Assembly (NCBI RefSeq): GCF_000337495.1
Contig: NZ_AOIS01000063.1
Span: forward strand, 34,341-98,340
From: Haloterrigena salina JCM 13891
GTDB lineage: Archaea; Halobacteriota; Halobacteria; Halobacteriales; Natrialbaceae
DNA length: 64,000 nucleotides
Reading direction: 5' to 3'
Every line of letters starts with the position of its first letter. The stretch's first letter is position 1. The notes below the pieces were generated by a model. The model worked only from the letters and a program-made list of their open reading frames with translations, searched no databases and was not told the DNA's origin. A program made the translations under genes and the position numbers. Of the stretch, positions 8,912 to 17,942 are shown piece by piece.

Positions 8912-9586
8912 GTGGGCGTCGAAATAAAAGAGACCAGGGTATCCGACGCCGAGTTCGAGGAGATGAAGGGATTCGTCTTCGAGTATCTCGCGGCCAGCGT
9001 CGAGAAGGAAGAGGAGGGCGGTCGGATGCGCTGGTACCCGTGGCACTCGGCGGAGTACCGACACAATCACATCCTCAACGTGGTCGAACTCGCGACGGAT
9101 ATCGCGCGCGAGGAGGGCGCCGACATCGACGTCACCCGCGTCGCCGCGCTCTTTCACGACGTCGCCAAACTCGAGACCGATCAGGAGCTCCACGCCGAGG
9201 CCGGCGCGCGCGTCGCCCGGGAGTACCTCGAGTCCCGCGCGGACTACCCCGAATCGTTCATCGAGCAGGTCTGTCGGGCCATCGAACACCACTCCTACCA
9301 GGGCGACCTGACCGATCTCACGCTCGAGGCCCAGTGTCTCATCGAGGCCGACCTGCTCGATAAGGTCGGGGCCAACGGCACCGCCCTGATGCTGTTGCGG
9401 ATGGGCTACGAGGCGCGGACTCACATGGACTGCGACGAGATGGTCGACCGCGTCTTAGAGCGCGGCTACGACGCTGCCTCCCGCGTCCAGAGCGACACCG
9501 CCGAAGGGATCGCCCACCGCCGGCTCAAGCGCGTGAAGTGGTTCCGGGAGTGGCTCGAGGACGAAATCGCCGCGATGGGCGACTAG
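8912..9586 (+). CDS. HD domain phosphohydrolase
   Basis: A 224-residue HD-superfamily metal-dependent phosphohydrolase. The metal site is RHNHILNVVELA (first His), ALFHDVAKLETD (the HD pair) and EHHSYQGDLTD (further His); EADLLDKVGANG supplies the last Asp. The GTG at 8912 is chosen because GGAGG lies about 9 bases before it and residues after it are already protein-like; the next in-frame ATG (8963) would remove a helix. The substrate is unknown; family members act on nucleotides or cyclic nucleotides. Monocistronic. Confidence 0.85.
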   Translation: MGVEIKETRVSDAEFEEMKGFVFEYLAASVEKEEEGGRMRWYPWHSAEYRHNHILNVVELATDIAREEGADIDVTRVAALFHDVAKLETDQELHAEAGARVAREYLESRADYPESFIEQVCRAIEHHSYQGDLTDLTLEAQCLIEADLLDKVGANGTALMLLRMGYEARTHMDCDEMVDRVLERGYDAASRVQSDTAEGIAHRRLKRVKWFREWLEDEIAAMGD

Positions 9587-9860
9587 AGCCGGTCTCATCC
9601 CGTTCGACCGGTCGATGAAATACCCTTCTCGAGCGCCCGGTCCCGCCGATATCCCGACGAGAGCCGTCGATCTCCCCACGAGAATCCCCGCCGCTCGAGA
9701 GCGACGCTATCAGTCCCGTCCGGTCGCGGAAGCTGAAACGCTTCGGCGGCCGACCAGTGTCGATTGAGTCTCGACGGACGAAGGAGGCGTTTCAGACACG
9801 AATCATATCGGGTCGAGACGGCCGTTGCGTTCATGACAGTGTAGCCTCGAATCGGTGGTA

Positions 9861-10433
9861 ATGGGACGCGTTCGCCGAACCGGCCTTGTCGTGTGTTGTT
9901 GCCTAGCTATACTGACAGTTGGGCCGGTCGTCGGAGCCGCACAGCAGTCGGCGGCCGTCGTCGACGGATCGCCGGCTGCGAGTCAGACCGAGGTCGACGT
10001 CGCCGGGCAGGCGTCGGCTTGCTTCGACGCCGGAGGCTCCGAGTTCGTCATCGGTTCGTCGGACGGAACGAACATCTGGATTCGCCTCCACGCTGGGCCG
10101 CTCACCGATTCCGGCTGGGCGCTCGGCGCCGAAATGATCGGCTCGACCGGGGGGACCTCGATCGTCGAGGTCGTCGCCGGGATTCAGTTCGTCGGCGACG
10201 GCTTCCTCGATCTCCTCTCGAGTCCCGGTGAGTCGGTCGAACTGATCAGCGGGTTCGACTTCCAGTTGCCGATGCTCGAGATGGCCTCGAGCGGGCTCGG
10301 GGCCGACGAGGCCGCCGGGAGCGACGGCGGCGCCGAAAACGAGAGCGGAGACAGCGCCGCGAACGGGAGCGACGACGGGCAACGCGGTGGTCAACGGGCC
10401 AGCGACAGCCCGTTCGAGATGATTCGGTGCTGA
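9861..10433 (+). CDS. secreted haloarchaeal protein of unknown function
   Basis: A 190-residue protein with a Sec-type signal peptide (RRTGLVVCCCLAILTVGPVVGA, cleavage probably after VGA, about residue 26). The mature part has a beta-rich segment (SEFVIGSSDGTNIWIRLH, then ALGAEMIGSTGGTSIVEV) and a disordered tail rich in Asp, Glu, Ser and Gly ending in Cys. A family of similar exported proteins exists in haloarchaea (a numbered DUF, function unknown). The ATG at 9861 is preferred over the GTG two codons earlier. It is convergent with the LysE gene, with only 4 bases between the stops. Confidence 0.7.
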   Translation: MGRVRRTGLVVCCCLAILTVGPVVGAAQQSAAVVDGSPAASQTEVDVAGQASACFDAGGSEFVIGSSDGTNIWIRLHAGPLTDSGWALGAEMIGSTGGTSIVEVVAGIQFVGDGFLDLLSSPGESVELISGFDFQLPMLEMASSGLGADEAAGSDGGAENESGDSAANGSDDGQRGGQRASDSPFEMIRC

Positions 10434-10437
10434 GTCC

Positions 10438-11124
10438 TCAGACGACCCGAAGCGTTCCGATCGCGAGGAAGACCAGCCCGAACCCGACGAGGACGACGGC
10501 GCTCAACGCCGCGATGACGGGCGCGAAGGCGTCGACGCGGCGGCCGACCGCGTCCAGCGTTACCGGATAGACGACGATCCAGAGCGCGATCCCCGCGAAG
10601 AAGCCGGTCAACAGCGCGGGAGAGCCAGTTTCGACGACCAGCACCCCCTCGAGGGCCGACCCGGCGGCGGGGACGTGCGAGAGGATGTCGAGCGTTCCAG
10701 GTTGGAGCAGGCCAACGCCGACTGTGAGCCAGAAGCCGATCTGGTAGGGGTTGGTCAGCGAGAGGACGAACGTCTTGCGAAAGCCCGACGACCCGTCCTC
10801 GCGGCCGCCGGTGAAGGTGGTGGCGCTTCTGGCCTCTTCTACCGCACCCACGGCGAAGTACAGCATCAGCAGTCCGCCAGCGAAGTAGAGCGCGGGCCGG
10901 GCGGCCGGATAGCGGTCGATCACCGCGACGGCGCCGGCCAGCGTCAGGACGAAGAACAGTGCGTCCGCGCTCATCGCACCCAGTCCGGCTCGGAAGCCGG
11001 CGATCCGGCCGCGGATGACGCTCTCTTCGGCGATAATCGCGTTCATCGGTCCCGGTGGCGCGGCGAGCGCGAGTCCGAAGACCACGCCCGCGAGCGCCGT
11101 CGTGAGGACGGTCACGGTTCTCAT
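10438..11124 (-). CDS. LysE family translocator
   Basis: A 228-residue membrane protein of the LysE/RhtB family, exporters of amino acids and related small metabolites. About six hydrophobic segments are visible. The N-terminal family signature appears as GLALAAPPGPMNAIIAEESV, with SLTNPYQIGFWLTVG in the fourth segment. The start is the ATG at 11124 (MRTVTVLTTALAG); upstream residues in the same frame are not hydrophobic and overlap the promoter. The substrate is unknown. It is divergent from the O-methyltransferase gene, with a 121-bp shared promoter region. Confidence 0.88.
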   Translation of the reverse strand: MRTVTVLTTALAGVVFGLALAAPPGPMNAIIAEESVIRGRIAGFRAGLGAMSADALFFVLTLAGAVAVIDRYPAARPALYFAGGLLMLYFAVGAVEEARSATTFTGGREDGSSGFRKTFVLSLTNPYQIGFWLTVGVGLLQPGTLDILSHVPAAGSALEGVLVVETGSPALLTGFFAGIALWIVVYPVTLDAVGRRVDAFAPVIAALSAVVLVGFGLVFLAIGTLRVV

Positions 11125-11245
11125 ACTCGAGTGGGCAACCAGCCGTGAAAAGCACGCTGACTTCGATTTCGTATGGGTTCTCGGCCCGTGACAACGACTC
11201 GCCCGAGTCGACGGCTTTGATACCCGGGCCGACGAAGGGCGAGCC

Positions 11246-11914
11246 ATGGTCGACGTGCTTTCGGACGACATCGGTCGCTTCGTTCGTGCGGTCGGACCGA
11301 ACCCGGACGAAACGTTGCGCGAGATGGGCGACTACGCCCGCGAGGAGGGGTTCCCATACGTGGGCCCCGAGGTCGGCGCCACTCTCCGCCTGCTCGCCCG
11401 CCTGACCGACGCCGAGCGGATCTTCGAGTTCGGTTCCGGCTACGGCTACTCGGCCTACTGGATGGCCGAGGCCCTCCCCGACGACGGCGAGATCGTCCTC
11501 ACCGAGGTCGACGAGGACGAACTCGAGATGGCCCGCGAGTACATGCGTGAGGGCGGCTACGACGACCGCGCGCGGTACGAACTGGGCGACGCGCTCGAGA
11601 CGATCGACGACTACGACGGCCCGTTCGACGTCGTCCTGATCGATTGCCAGAAACACCGCTACCGCGACGCGTTCGAGGCCGTCCGCGAGAAGCTGTCGCC
11701 GGGCGGCGTCGTCGTCGCGGACAACGCGATCACCGCGGCACCGATGGACTTCGAGCAACTGCTCGCGCTCGTCGAGGGCGAGGAACCCGGCGACGTCGAC
11801 GAGCACACGCAGGGGATCGCCGACTACCTCGAGCGGGTAACTGACGACCCCGACTTCGAGACGATCGCGCTGCCGCTGGGCGAGGGGATCGCGATCAGCT
11901 ACCGGCTCGAGTGA
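11246..11914 (+). CDS. SAM-dependent O-methyltransferase
   Basis: A 222-residue class I methyltransferase of the COG4122/catechol O-methyltransferase-like family. SAM-binding motif I is EFGSGYGYSAYW (residues 61-72); the acidic residue after strand 2 is in LTEVDEDE; the metal-binding loop is VLIDCQKHRY and GGVVVADNAITAAP. Length is typical. The acceptor is unknown; relatives methylate catechols or caffeoyl-CoA. The ATG at 11246 is preceded by a short leader, usual for haloarchaea. Confidence 0.88.
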   Translation: MVDVLSDDIGRFVRAVGPNPDETLREMGDYAREEGFPYVGPEVGATLRLLARLTDAERIFEFGSGYGYSAYWMAEALPDDGEIVLTEVDEDELEMAREYMREGGYDDRARYELGDALETIDDYDGPFDVVLIDCQKHRYRDAFEAVREKLSPGGVVVADNAITAAPMDFEQLLALVEGEEPGDVDEHTQGIADYLERVTDDPDFETIALPLGEGIAISYRLE

Positions 11915-12050
11915 GGCGCCTCGAGGGAGCCGACGTGCTGTCCTACTAGGATCGGTAGCAGCGCGACTTATCGTCAGCTTTCCGTCGAAATTCCGACACT
12001 TCCACCGAAACTCGAGCGAAGAGTCCGACCAACGGGACCGAAAACGAGCG

Positions 12051-12506
12051 TTACTGCGTCGAGTAGTCGGAGTCGCCCTCGAGGACCTGTTCCTCGGGCG
12101 AATCGGCGCTGGTGGTGGCGCCGTACTCACGGAAGCCGAGGAACGTCGTCGCGGCGACGGCGGTCAGCAGCGTCGCCCACGTGACCGCGGTCAGCGAGCC
12201 GGCGATCGTCGCGTCGCTGCCCGGGACGGTCGCGCCGATGGTCTCGAGGCCGATGCCGTGGAGCGCGGCGGTCGCGAGAAAACCGAGCCAGAAGGCGGCC
12301 GAAAGCCCGGCCAGCGTCCGTCGGGAGACGCGGGTCGCGTACTGGGCCACGCAGTAAACGCCCGCGATGGCGACCGCGGTCGCTCCGACCGTCGGCACGA
12401 GCGCCTCGACAGTACTGGTCGCCATGCCGGCGACGGCGAAGCAGGCGAACGATACGGCCAGCAACAGCCGATCCGAACGGATGGAGGTCGGAATCACGTC
12501 GTGCAC
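12051..12506 (-). CDS. small haloarchaeal membrane protein (paralogue of 12801-13253)
   Basis: A 151-residue protein with four predicted membrane helices (LLLAVSFACFAVAGMA, GATAVAIAGVYCVAQYA, AFWLGFLATAALHGI, LTAVTWATLLTAVAATTFLG) and a charged C-terminal tail. The end pattern F-x-x-Y-G ... SPEEQVLEG recurs in the next minus-strand gene, so the two are a diverged duplicate pair. Function is unknown; no catalytic residues stand out. Confidence 0.72.
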   Translation of the reverse strand: MHDVIPTSIRSDRLLLAVSFACFAVAGMATSTVEALVPTVGATAVAIAGVYCVAQYATRVSRRTLAGLSAAFWLGFLATAALHGIGLETIGATVPGSDATIAGSLTAVTWATLLTAVAATTFLGFREYGATTSADSPEEQVLEGDSDYSTQ

Positions 12507-12800
12507 CGCTTTGCCGGGATGAATAGGCGGTCGGATATATAGCTGTTGGCTCGATTCGTCGACCGCTGTGAGCGGCGACGATCGGCCGACTGCTGGCGAA
12601 ATCGACCGCGATCGGTCCGCTCTCGGGTCGCGAACTGCGACCCGGCTGATAGCTCAGTCGTCGGCGGCCGGCAGCGTCACCGAAAACGTCGATCTTCGCC
12701 GGACACGGACTCGAGGAGGATTCGCGGCGGCTCCGGTACACGGCCCTGTTCCGTCGAGCGGCGCCGGTCTCCGTCACGACCGGTTCGCCGTCGGTTCGCG

Positions 12801-13253
12801 TTAGTCGTCTCCGCCGTCCGCGAGAACGCGTTCCTCGGGCGAGGGTCGGCCGGGGTGGACGCCGTAGCTGGCGAAGCCGTACAGCACCGTCACCGCCACC
12901 GCACAGCAGACGACCGCACCTGAGATCGACTCGAGGATGAGCGGGATCGGCGGGGCGGCGAGTCCGTCGGTGACGGCCGCCGCCGAATCGCTTTCAGGGG
13001 CCGCGACCAGCGCGTAGGGGAGAAACGCGACGAACGCGACGACCCACCAGCGTTTCGCCGTCAGGCGGAGTTGAGCGACGCTGTCGTCGCGGACCTGGGT
13101 CGCGACGCCGGCGACGCCGAGCGCCATCAGAAGTAGGGACGGGAACAACCGGTACGGCGAGTCCAACCCGATATTACTCGCGACGCCGACGGCGACGAGC
13201 GCGACGGCCCCGACGAGCACCAAACTGGGACGTGACGCGAACGATCGTTTCAT
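12801..13253 (-). CDS. small haloarchaeal membrane protein (paralogue of 12051-12506)
   Basis: A 150-residue protein with four membrane helices and the C-terminal pattern FASYG ... SPEERVLADGG, matching the neighbour in length, topology and tail. The start is the ATG at 13253 (MKRSFASRPSLVLVGA); the frame is open far upstream but that part is Arg/Ser rich with no protein character. The 294-bp gap between the pair contains nothing recognisable. Function is unknown. Confidence 0.72.
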   Translation of the reverse strand: MKRSFASRPSLVLVGAVALVAVGVASNIGLDSPYRLFPSLLLMALGVAGVATQVRDDSVAQLRLTAKRWWVVAFVAFLPYALVAAPESDSAAAVTDGLAAPPIPLILESISGAVVCCAVAVTVLYGFASYGVHPGRPSPEERVLADGGDD

Positions 13254-13526
13254 AGCTGCAAAGCGGTAGCGAGTCGTTGTACAAAACTCTCGCGAACCGG
13301 CCGCGCTCGACCGCGCGGATCGTGACCACAGTTCGGTCGCGGTCGACAACAAAGAACGTATTACCGACGTCGACGAGACGAAGGTGAGAATGATGTGGCC
13401 CGAGACGCAACCGAGTGCGAGTCGGACGTCCGTCGGTACGGACCGACGGACGGCGATCCGCGCGGATCCGTTCCGTCGTTCGCCGAGACCGACCGTTCCC
13501 GTTCGGCCGACTCCGGAGGGTGATTC

Positions 13527-13937
13527 GTGCGGTTCGTAACCCGACTCTGGAAACGACACGTCCGGAAGCGGCCGGACGAGTATCAGGCGTACGTCTCCCT
13601 CCCGACGCGCGACGACGACCCGTCGTTCGGCGAGGTGCACGACTGTATCGAACGCCTGGAACACGTCTTCGAGGGACGCCTCGACGTGTACGCGCGGACG
13701 CGCCGACTCGCGGTCGTTTCCGACCCCGTCTCGGCCGACCGGTTCGACGCCGACGCGTTCGAGGCCGCCCTCGAGTCGCTCGAGGACTGCTATGAGGCGC
13801 GCTCGCTCGCGCGAGTCGAGAAGTGGCGGCCGTCCGACGACCGGCTCGTCAAGTCCCACGTCGTCGTCCCGGTCAAGCCGCTGTTTCCACCCGATCGAGC
13901 GACCGACGAGCAGCGGATCGAGTCAGTCGTCGAGTAA
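13527..13937 (+). CDS. uncharacterised small protein
   Basis: A 136-residue soluble protein. The GTG start at 13527 is supported by a strong Shine-Dalgarno sequence GGAGGG at 13515-13520, unusual in a genome where most genes look leaderless. It opens with a basic segment (RLWKRHVRKRPDEYQAYVSLP); the middle (EVHDCIERLEHVFEGRLDVY and FEAALESLEDCYEARSLARV) reads as helices. I do not recognise a family. It is convergent with the MscS-like gene. Confidence 0.65.
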   Translation: MRFVTRLWKRHVRKRPDEYQAYVSLPTRDDDPSFGEVHDCIERLEHVFEGRLDVYARTRRLAVVSDPVSADRFDADAFEAALESLEDCYEARSLARVEKWRPSDDRLVKSHVVVPVKPLFPPDRATDEQRIESVVE

Positions 13938-13976
13938 CGGCGTCCGGCGCGGCGGACGGTGATCGTCGCGCGGCGA

Positions 13977-14795
13977 TCAGTCGTCGTCGTCGGTCGGTCC
14001 GGGCTCGGAGCCAGGGTCCCGATCGGAGCGGCGAGACTGACTGCCGGCGGACCGATCGCTTCCGGTCGAGCGACCCCCGCTCGAGCCTTCTTCGTCGGGC
14101 GTGACGGTGGCGGTGCGTCCCATCCAGCGACCGATGTTCTCGGCGACGTAGTCCTTGCCGCCCCAGCCGAAGGCGACGCCGGCGCCGATGGCGACCGCCG
14201 CGGCGAGGCCCCACGCGAGCGCTCGCGCGAAGACGTAGAGGATGCTGACGTCGATCCCCATCGTGTCGAGCCCGATGACGATCGCGGTGAAGTAGAGGAA
14301 CATGCGGGCGCCGTTGGCGAACCAGTTCCCGTAGACCGTCTCGGCTGCCGCTCGCGTCCGCTCGATGATGTCACCGACGAAGTCGGCGACGACGAAGCCG
14401 ATGACGATGACGAGCAGTCCGGCGATGAACGCCGGCAGGTACGAGACGGCCGTCGCGATCCACTCCGACAGCAACTGGATCGCGAGGGCGTTGGCGGCCG
14501 CGAGGATGGCAAGGGCGTAGACGAACCACTTCGCGAGCGAGCCGAAGGCGCTGGAGACGGCCCGTTCCGTCCCGCCGAGGATGCGCCCCAGCGGCGTCTC
14601 GAGGACCATCCTGTCGAGTTCGATCCCGTCGGCGAGGCTTCGAACGGCGCGCGCGGCGACGCGGCCGATGATCCAGCCGATGAAGAGGATCACCAGCGCG
14701 CCGATCAGCCGCGGAAGGAACGTGACGAGTTCCGCGATCGGATCCTGTAACCAGTCGGGAACCTGTCCTTGCTGGGCGAGTTGCGGTTGAACCAT
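13977..14795 (-). CDS. mechanosensitive-channel-like protein with conserved TM helix repeats
   Basis: A 272-residue membrane protein. Hydrophobic segments include LPRLIGALVILFIGWIIGRV, ALAILAAANALAIQLL, YLPAFIAGLLVIVIGFVVA, FLYFTAIVIGLDTMGI and ALAWGLAAAVAIGAGVAFGW. The pattern FIGWIIGRVAARAVRSL repeated as IVIGFVVADFVGDIIERT matches the "conserved TM helix" domain related to MscS channels. The C-terminal tail (about 45 residues) is Ser/Gly/Arg/Asp rich and disordered. The start is the ATG at 14795 (MVQPQLAQQGQVPDWLQ). Likely a pressure-gated or accessory channel protein; the large beta domain of true MscS is absent. Confidence 0.82.
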   Translation of the reverse strand: MVQPQLAQQGQVPDWLQDPIAELVTFLPRLIGALVILFIGWIIGRVAARAVRSLADGIELDRMVLETPLGRILGGTERAVSSAFGSLAKWFVYALAILAAANALAIQLLSEWIATAVSYLPAFIAGLLVIVIGFVVADFVGDIIERTRAAAETVYGNWFANGARMFLYFTAIVIGLDTMGIDVSILYVFARALAWGLAAAVAIGAGVAFGWGGKDYVAENIGRWMGRTATVTPDEEGSSGGRSTGSDRSAGSQSRRSDRDPGSEPGPTDDDD

Positions 14796-15363
14796 ACACC
14801 GACGCGTCGTCCCCGCGGGGTTTCGTAATTGAGTCCCTATCGAAATATAGTGAAACCAACCCGTTCGGCCCGGCGATGGCACCGCAATTGAAGTGTCCGT
14901 TGTCCCGAATTGCGCGTCGAACGGACGGTAACGGAGCGGTATCGGTTTCGAGCCGTGACGACGCGTAGCTCGCCGCTGGTGTCGGAGTTGTCGTCCCGCC
15001 GGCGTGCGATAATGAGGGTTTGGCGATCCTGTCGCCGACCCGCCGACAGATCGCGCGACGGCACCGTCGAATTCGGAGACGAATCTCGGACGGTAACTAC
15101 CGGGTTTCGTGCATGACGAGACCCGGTACTATCCGCGCTTCGAGACGAGGCTCGAGGTCGTTTCGATCCACGACTCGGTCCGATTCGCCCACCGATTCGG
15201 AGCGGTCGTTCGCGGTCGCTCAGCGAGCGGCCGTTTCGGTGTCTAGCTAACCCGACGGCCGTAATAGCGGATTAGCGACGACGGCGAATCGGTCCGGCTG
15301 CCGAGGGCCGAGCGCGACCGAGATCGGTCCTCCATCGGCAGAACGGAACCGTCAGCGGGGCAT
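14796..15363. other. intergenic stretch, no gene seen
   Basis: About 570 bases with only short Arg/Ser/Thr-rich frames on both strands, none with start context or protein-like composition. It contains the promoter region of the channel-like gene at its left end. No repeat or strong hairpin was noticed. Confidence 0.5.
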
Positions 15364-16164
15364 TCACGCGCCCTCTCGACGGCGATCCGACCGGGGCTCC
15401 AGCTGCGGTTCCGGCATGAGCTCCTCGATCGGCCGCTCGTCGAGCCACTCGAGCAGCGCCACCAGTTGGTCCGTCGCGGCTTCGAACAGCTCTTCGCCGA
15501 CCTCGGGGGTCGCGTCGGTCTGGTCGCCGAAGACGCCGTTGGGGCTGTTCTCGATGCAGTCGTAGAACGTGGTCGCGCCGTGTACTCGCTCGGCGTCGTA
15601 GTCGAAGACCGCGCCGCCGTCGCGGGCCTCCTCGAGGCGGTCCTCGCGGACGAGTTCGTTGGCGATGTGCATGATCATCGCCGTCTCCTTGGGGCCGCCG
15701 TGGGGGCCGGGGGTCTCGAAGACCTCCTCGATCAGTTCGGGGATGGACTCGTCCCACATCCACTCGATGGCGTAGGCGGTGCCGTCGTCGTGGAGCCGCC
15801 GGCCGACCTCCCGGAGGTGAGCGACGTTGCCGCCGTGGGCGTTGACGTAGACGATGCGGTCGATGCCGTGGTAGGTGAGGTTTCGCGAGAGGCTCTCGAC
15901 GTAGTCCCGAAAGATCGGCGCCTCGACCCACATCGTCCCGTGGAACTGCCGGTGGTGGGAGCTGACGCCGATCGGAATCGGCGGCGTACAGAGGTACCCG
16001 GTACGATCGGTCGCTTCGCGGGCCAGCGCCTCGGCGATCATGTGGTCCGTCCCTTCGGGGAGGTGCGGGCCGTGCTGCTCGGTCGAGCCCAGCGGGACGA
16101 CCGCGAGCGACTCGTCCGCGACGTAGTCGCCGAGTTCCGGCCAACTCCGGTTGGCGAGGTACAT
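15364..16164 (-). CDS. creatininase family amidohydrolase
   Basis: A 266-residue metal-dependent amidohydrolase. Family motifs are VPLGSTEQHGPHLPEGTD (Glu and His ligands), GVSSHHRQFHGTMW and YVNAHGGNVAHLREVG. Creatininase itself opens creatinine; archaeal relatives include the riboflavin/F420-pathway deformylase ArfB, and creatininase proper is not expected here. ArfB is a reasonable candidate but cannot be separated from other members by eye. The ATG at 16164 gives the usual N-terminus (MYLANRSWPELGDYV). Single gene, divergent from nikR. Confidence 0.85.
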   Translation of the reverse strand: MYLANRSWPELGDYVADESLAVVPLGSTEQHGPHLPEGTDHMIAEALAREATDRTGYLCTPPIPIGVSSHHRQFHGTMWVEAPIFRDYVESLSRNLTYHGIDRIVYVNAHGGNVAHLREVGRRLHDDGTAYAIEWMWDESIPELIEEVFETPGPHGGPKETAMIMHIANELVREDRLEEARDGGAVFDYDAERVHGATTFYDCIENSPNGVFGDQTDATPEVGEELFEAATDQLVALLEWLDERPIEELMPEPQLEPRSDRRREGA

Positions 16165-16313
16165 AGTCGACGCTCTCGGCGAAGCCGGAAAACAGTGGGT
16201 GCTGCGGAACCCGTCGCCGCCTCGGTCCGACTCGAGGGCCGCCTCGACGCGGTCCGCCGGGTCGATCGACCGATTCGATTGCTATTCGAGCCGGTTCCAG
16301 ACGGACTATTATG

Positions 16314-16346
16314 ATAACTCTTAATAGATCAGTCCCCGGAAGTTAT
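16314..16346. promoter_or_regulatory. inverted repeat before nikR, possible operator
   Basis: ATAACT (16314-16319) and AGTTAT (16341-16346) form an inverted pair separated by 21 bases; extending by two outer bases gives 7 of 8 matches. The right arm is 4 bases before the ATG. NikR proteins bind two half-sites separated by a long spacer, so self-regulation is plausible but unproven. Confidence 0.35.
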
Positions 16347-16349
16347 TAT

Positions 16350-16778
16350 ATGGCAGTCGTCAGCGTCTCGATGCCGGACGAACTCCTCGAGCGACTCGAT
16401 CAGTTCGCGGACGAACACGGCTACACCGGCCGGAGCGAGGTCGTCCGGGAGGCCTCGCGGAACCTCCTCGGCGAGTTCGAGGACACCCGTCTCGAGGACC
16501 GCGATCTGATGGGAATCGTCACCGTCCTCTTCGACTACGAAACGACCAGCGTCGAGGAACAGATGATGCACCTGCGTCACGAACACGAGGACCTCGTCGC
16601 CTCGAACTTCCACAGCCACGTCGGCGACCACTACTGTATGGAACTGTTCGTCCTCGAGGGCGAACTCGAGGATATCTCGACGTTCGTCGGAAAGATCCGC
16701 GCGACCAAGGACGCGCTGACGGTCGACTACTCGGTAATTCCCGTCGACGATTTCGATCCGTTCGCACAGGGTAACTGA
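16350..16778 (+). CDS. nikR: NikR nickel-responsive transcriptional regulator
   Basis: A 142-residue ribbon-helix-helix/ACT regulator. The DNA-binding ribbon is [18 protein letters not shown], followed by [13 protein letters not shown]. High-affinity nickel ligands line up with the classic set: His77, His88, His90 and Cys96, with the same 11, 2 and 6 residue spacing as His76, His87, His89 and Cys95 of E. coli NikR. With nickel bound it is expected to repress nickel uptake; no nickel transporter is in the window. The ATG at 16350 is chosen over an upstream in-frame ATG at 16311, which would add 13 unrelated residues and cross the inverted repeat. Confidence 0.93.
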   Translation: MAVVSVSMPDELLERLDQFADEHGYTGRSEVVREASRNLLGEFEDTRLEDRDLMGIVTVLFDYETTSVEEQMMHLRHEHEDLVASNFHSHVGDHYCMELFVLEGELEDISTFVGKIRATKDALTVDYSVIPVDDFDPFAQGN

Positions 16779-16837
16779 CCCCGTCTCGGGTTCGATCGAA
16801 CGACTAGTTTTACTGTACGGCAGCCTAACACACGGAC

Positions 16838-17215
16838 ATGACCTACCGGAAGGTGAACTACGAGGACGTCGAACAGGTCTCGAGCGCGATGCACTTCTTA
16901 TCGGATCCGCTCGAGACCGAGCAGGTGGGGGTGACGGTCGCTCGCTGCGATCCCGGCTGGAACAGCAAACCCCACGATCACACGGAGAACGGCCACGAGG
17001 AGGTTTACGTGCTGATCGAGGGGAATGCGACGGTCATCATCGACGACGAACCGGTCGCGATGGAGACCGGCGACGCGCTGTGGATCCCCCCGTCGTCGAC
17101 CCGCCAGATCCGCAACGGCGACGCGGAGAGCGCGTTCGTGCTCGTCAGCGCCCCGAGTATCGCCGAGGAAGACGGCGACAACGGAGAGTGGTCGCTTTCG
17201 GGCTTCGCCGGCTGA
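16838..17215 (+). CDS. cupin domain protein
   Basis: A 125-residue single-domain cupin. Motif 1 is present as His46-x-His48 with the Glu in GHEEVYVLIEG; motif 2 (GDALWIPPSSTRQIRNG) lacks its usual His, having Arg/Gln there. The metal site may therefore be three-ligand or altered. Role unknown; stand-alone cupins include dioxygenases, isomerases and sugar- or metal-binding proteins. It lies 59 bases after nikR with its own AT-rich upstream stretch (TAGTTTTACTG), so it may be separately transcribed. Confidence 0.82.
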   Translation: MTYRKVNYEDVEQVSSAMHFLSDPLETEQVGVTVARCDPGWNSKPHDHTENGHEEVYVLIEGNATVIIDDEPVAMETGDALWIPPSSTRQIRNGDAESAFVLVSAPSIAEEDGDNGEWSLSGFAG

Positions 17216-17473
17216 GATCGCAGCGTCGCTTCGATCGAACCGCGCCGCGGGGTGTCGCGCTCGGTCGCGGTCGGCGAGGAATCGAGAGACAGCGGGACGG
17301 TTTTGTGCCTCGCCGTGGTTTCGACTCCCAGGTGACCGCCGATCTACTCGAAACACCACGCCGCCATCTCGCTCGTCGCCGCCGGCGTTCTCGCCGCCGT
17401 ACTGTCGCCGATCAGCGCGCTGGGCGTCGAACTCCCTGCCGTCGCGGTCGTCGTCTACGGCACCGCCGCCGGC

Positions 17474-17812
17474 GTGCTCATCGACGTCGATCACTTGCTC
17501 ATCGCGCGGATCAAGACCGGGAGCTGGGACGCCGTCTGGTTCTGCCTCGCGAATCCGATCGCGGCCGTCGCCGACCAGGGGCAGATCTTCGAGAACGGCG
17601 ACGTCGGCGTGCTCTCACGGCTGTTGAGCCACCTCCTCATCATCGGAACCGTCGTCCCGCTGCTGGCGCTCGCGAGCCGCTCGCTCGCGATCGTGACCGG
17701 CGTCGTCCTCTACGTCCACGTCGTCTGTGACGTGGTGTGGGACCGCTGGCGACTCGAGGACCACGCGGCCAATTCGGCCTCGGTCAACGACCTCGTTCGG
17801 GAGCTTCGATAG
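17474..17812 (+). CDS. small membrane protein (5' end uncertain)
   Basis: From the only standard start in frame (GTG 17474) this is 112 residues with two or three membrane helices. The motif LIDVDHLLIARIKTG and the late HVVCDVVWDRW recall membrane-bound metal-dependent hydrolase-like proteins with Asp/His in the membrane. Upstream in the same frame, back to a TGA at 17333-17335, the translation continues as convincing membrane protein (KHHAAISLVAAGVLAAVL and VELPAVAVVVYGTAAGV), but there is no ATG, GTG or TTG. Either an unusual start (ATC at 17342 fits the expected position) or a damaged 5' end is present. Confidence 0.6.
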   Translation: MLIDVDHLLIARIKTGSWDAVWFCLANPIAAVADQGQIFENGDVGVLSRLLSHLLIIGTVVPLLALASRSLAIVTGVVLYVHVVCDVVWDRWRLEDHAANSASVNDLVRELR

Positions 17813-17942
17813 CAGCGACGGCACTCGACTACCGGCCGTACCGTCTGAGCGACGCTACCGCCGGTGACGGTACCGTCTCGCAGCGGAAGCGGTGAACGGC
17901 GACCCGGCTCCGCCGCTGGGCGATCCAACTGCGCCGTCGGAA

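Noticed and set aside
8878..8928. 16-codon frame overlapping the start of the HD gene
   Set aside because: Considered as an upstream ORF for translational control. It has no ribosome-binding signal of its own, while the GGAGG inside it fits the GTG of the HD gene.
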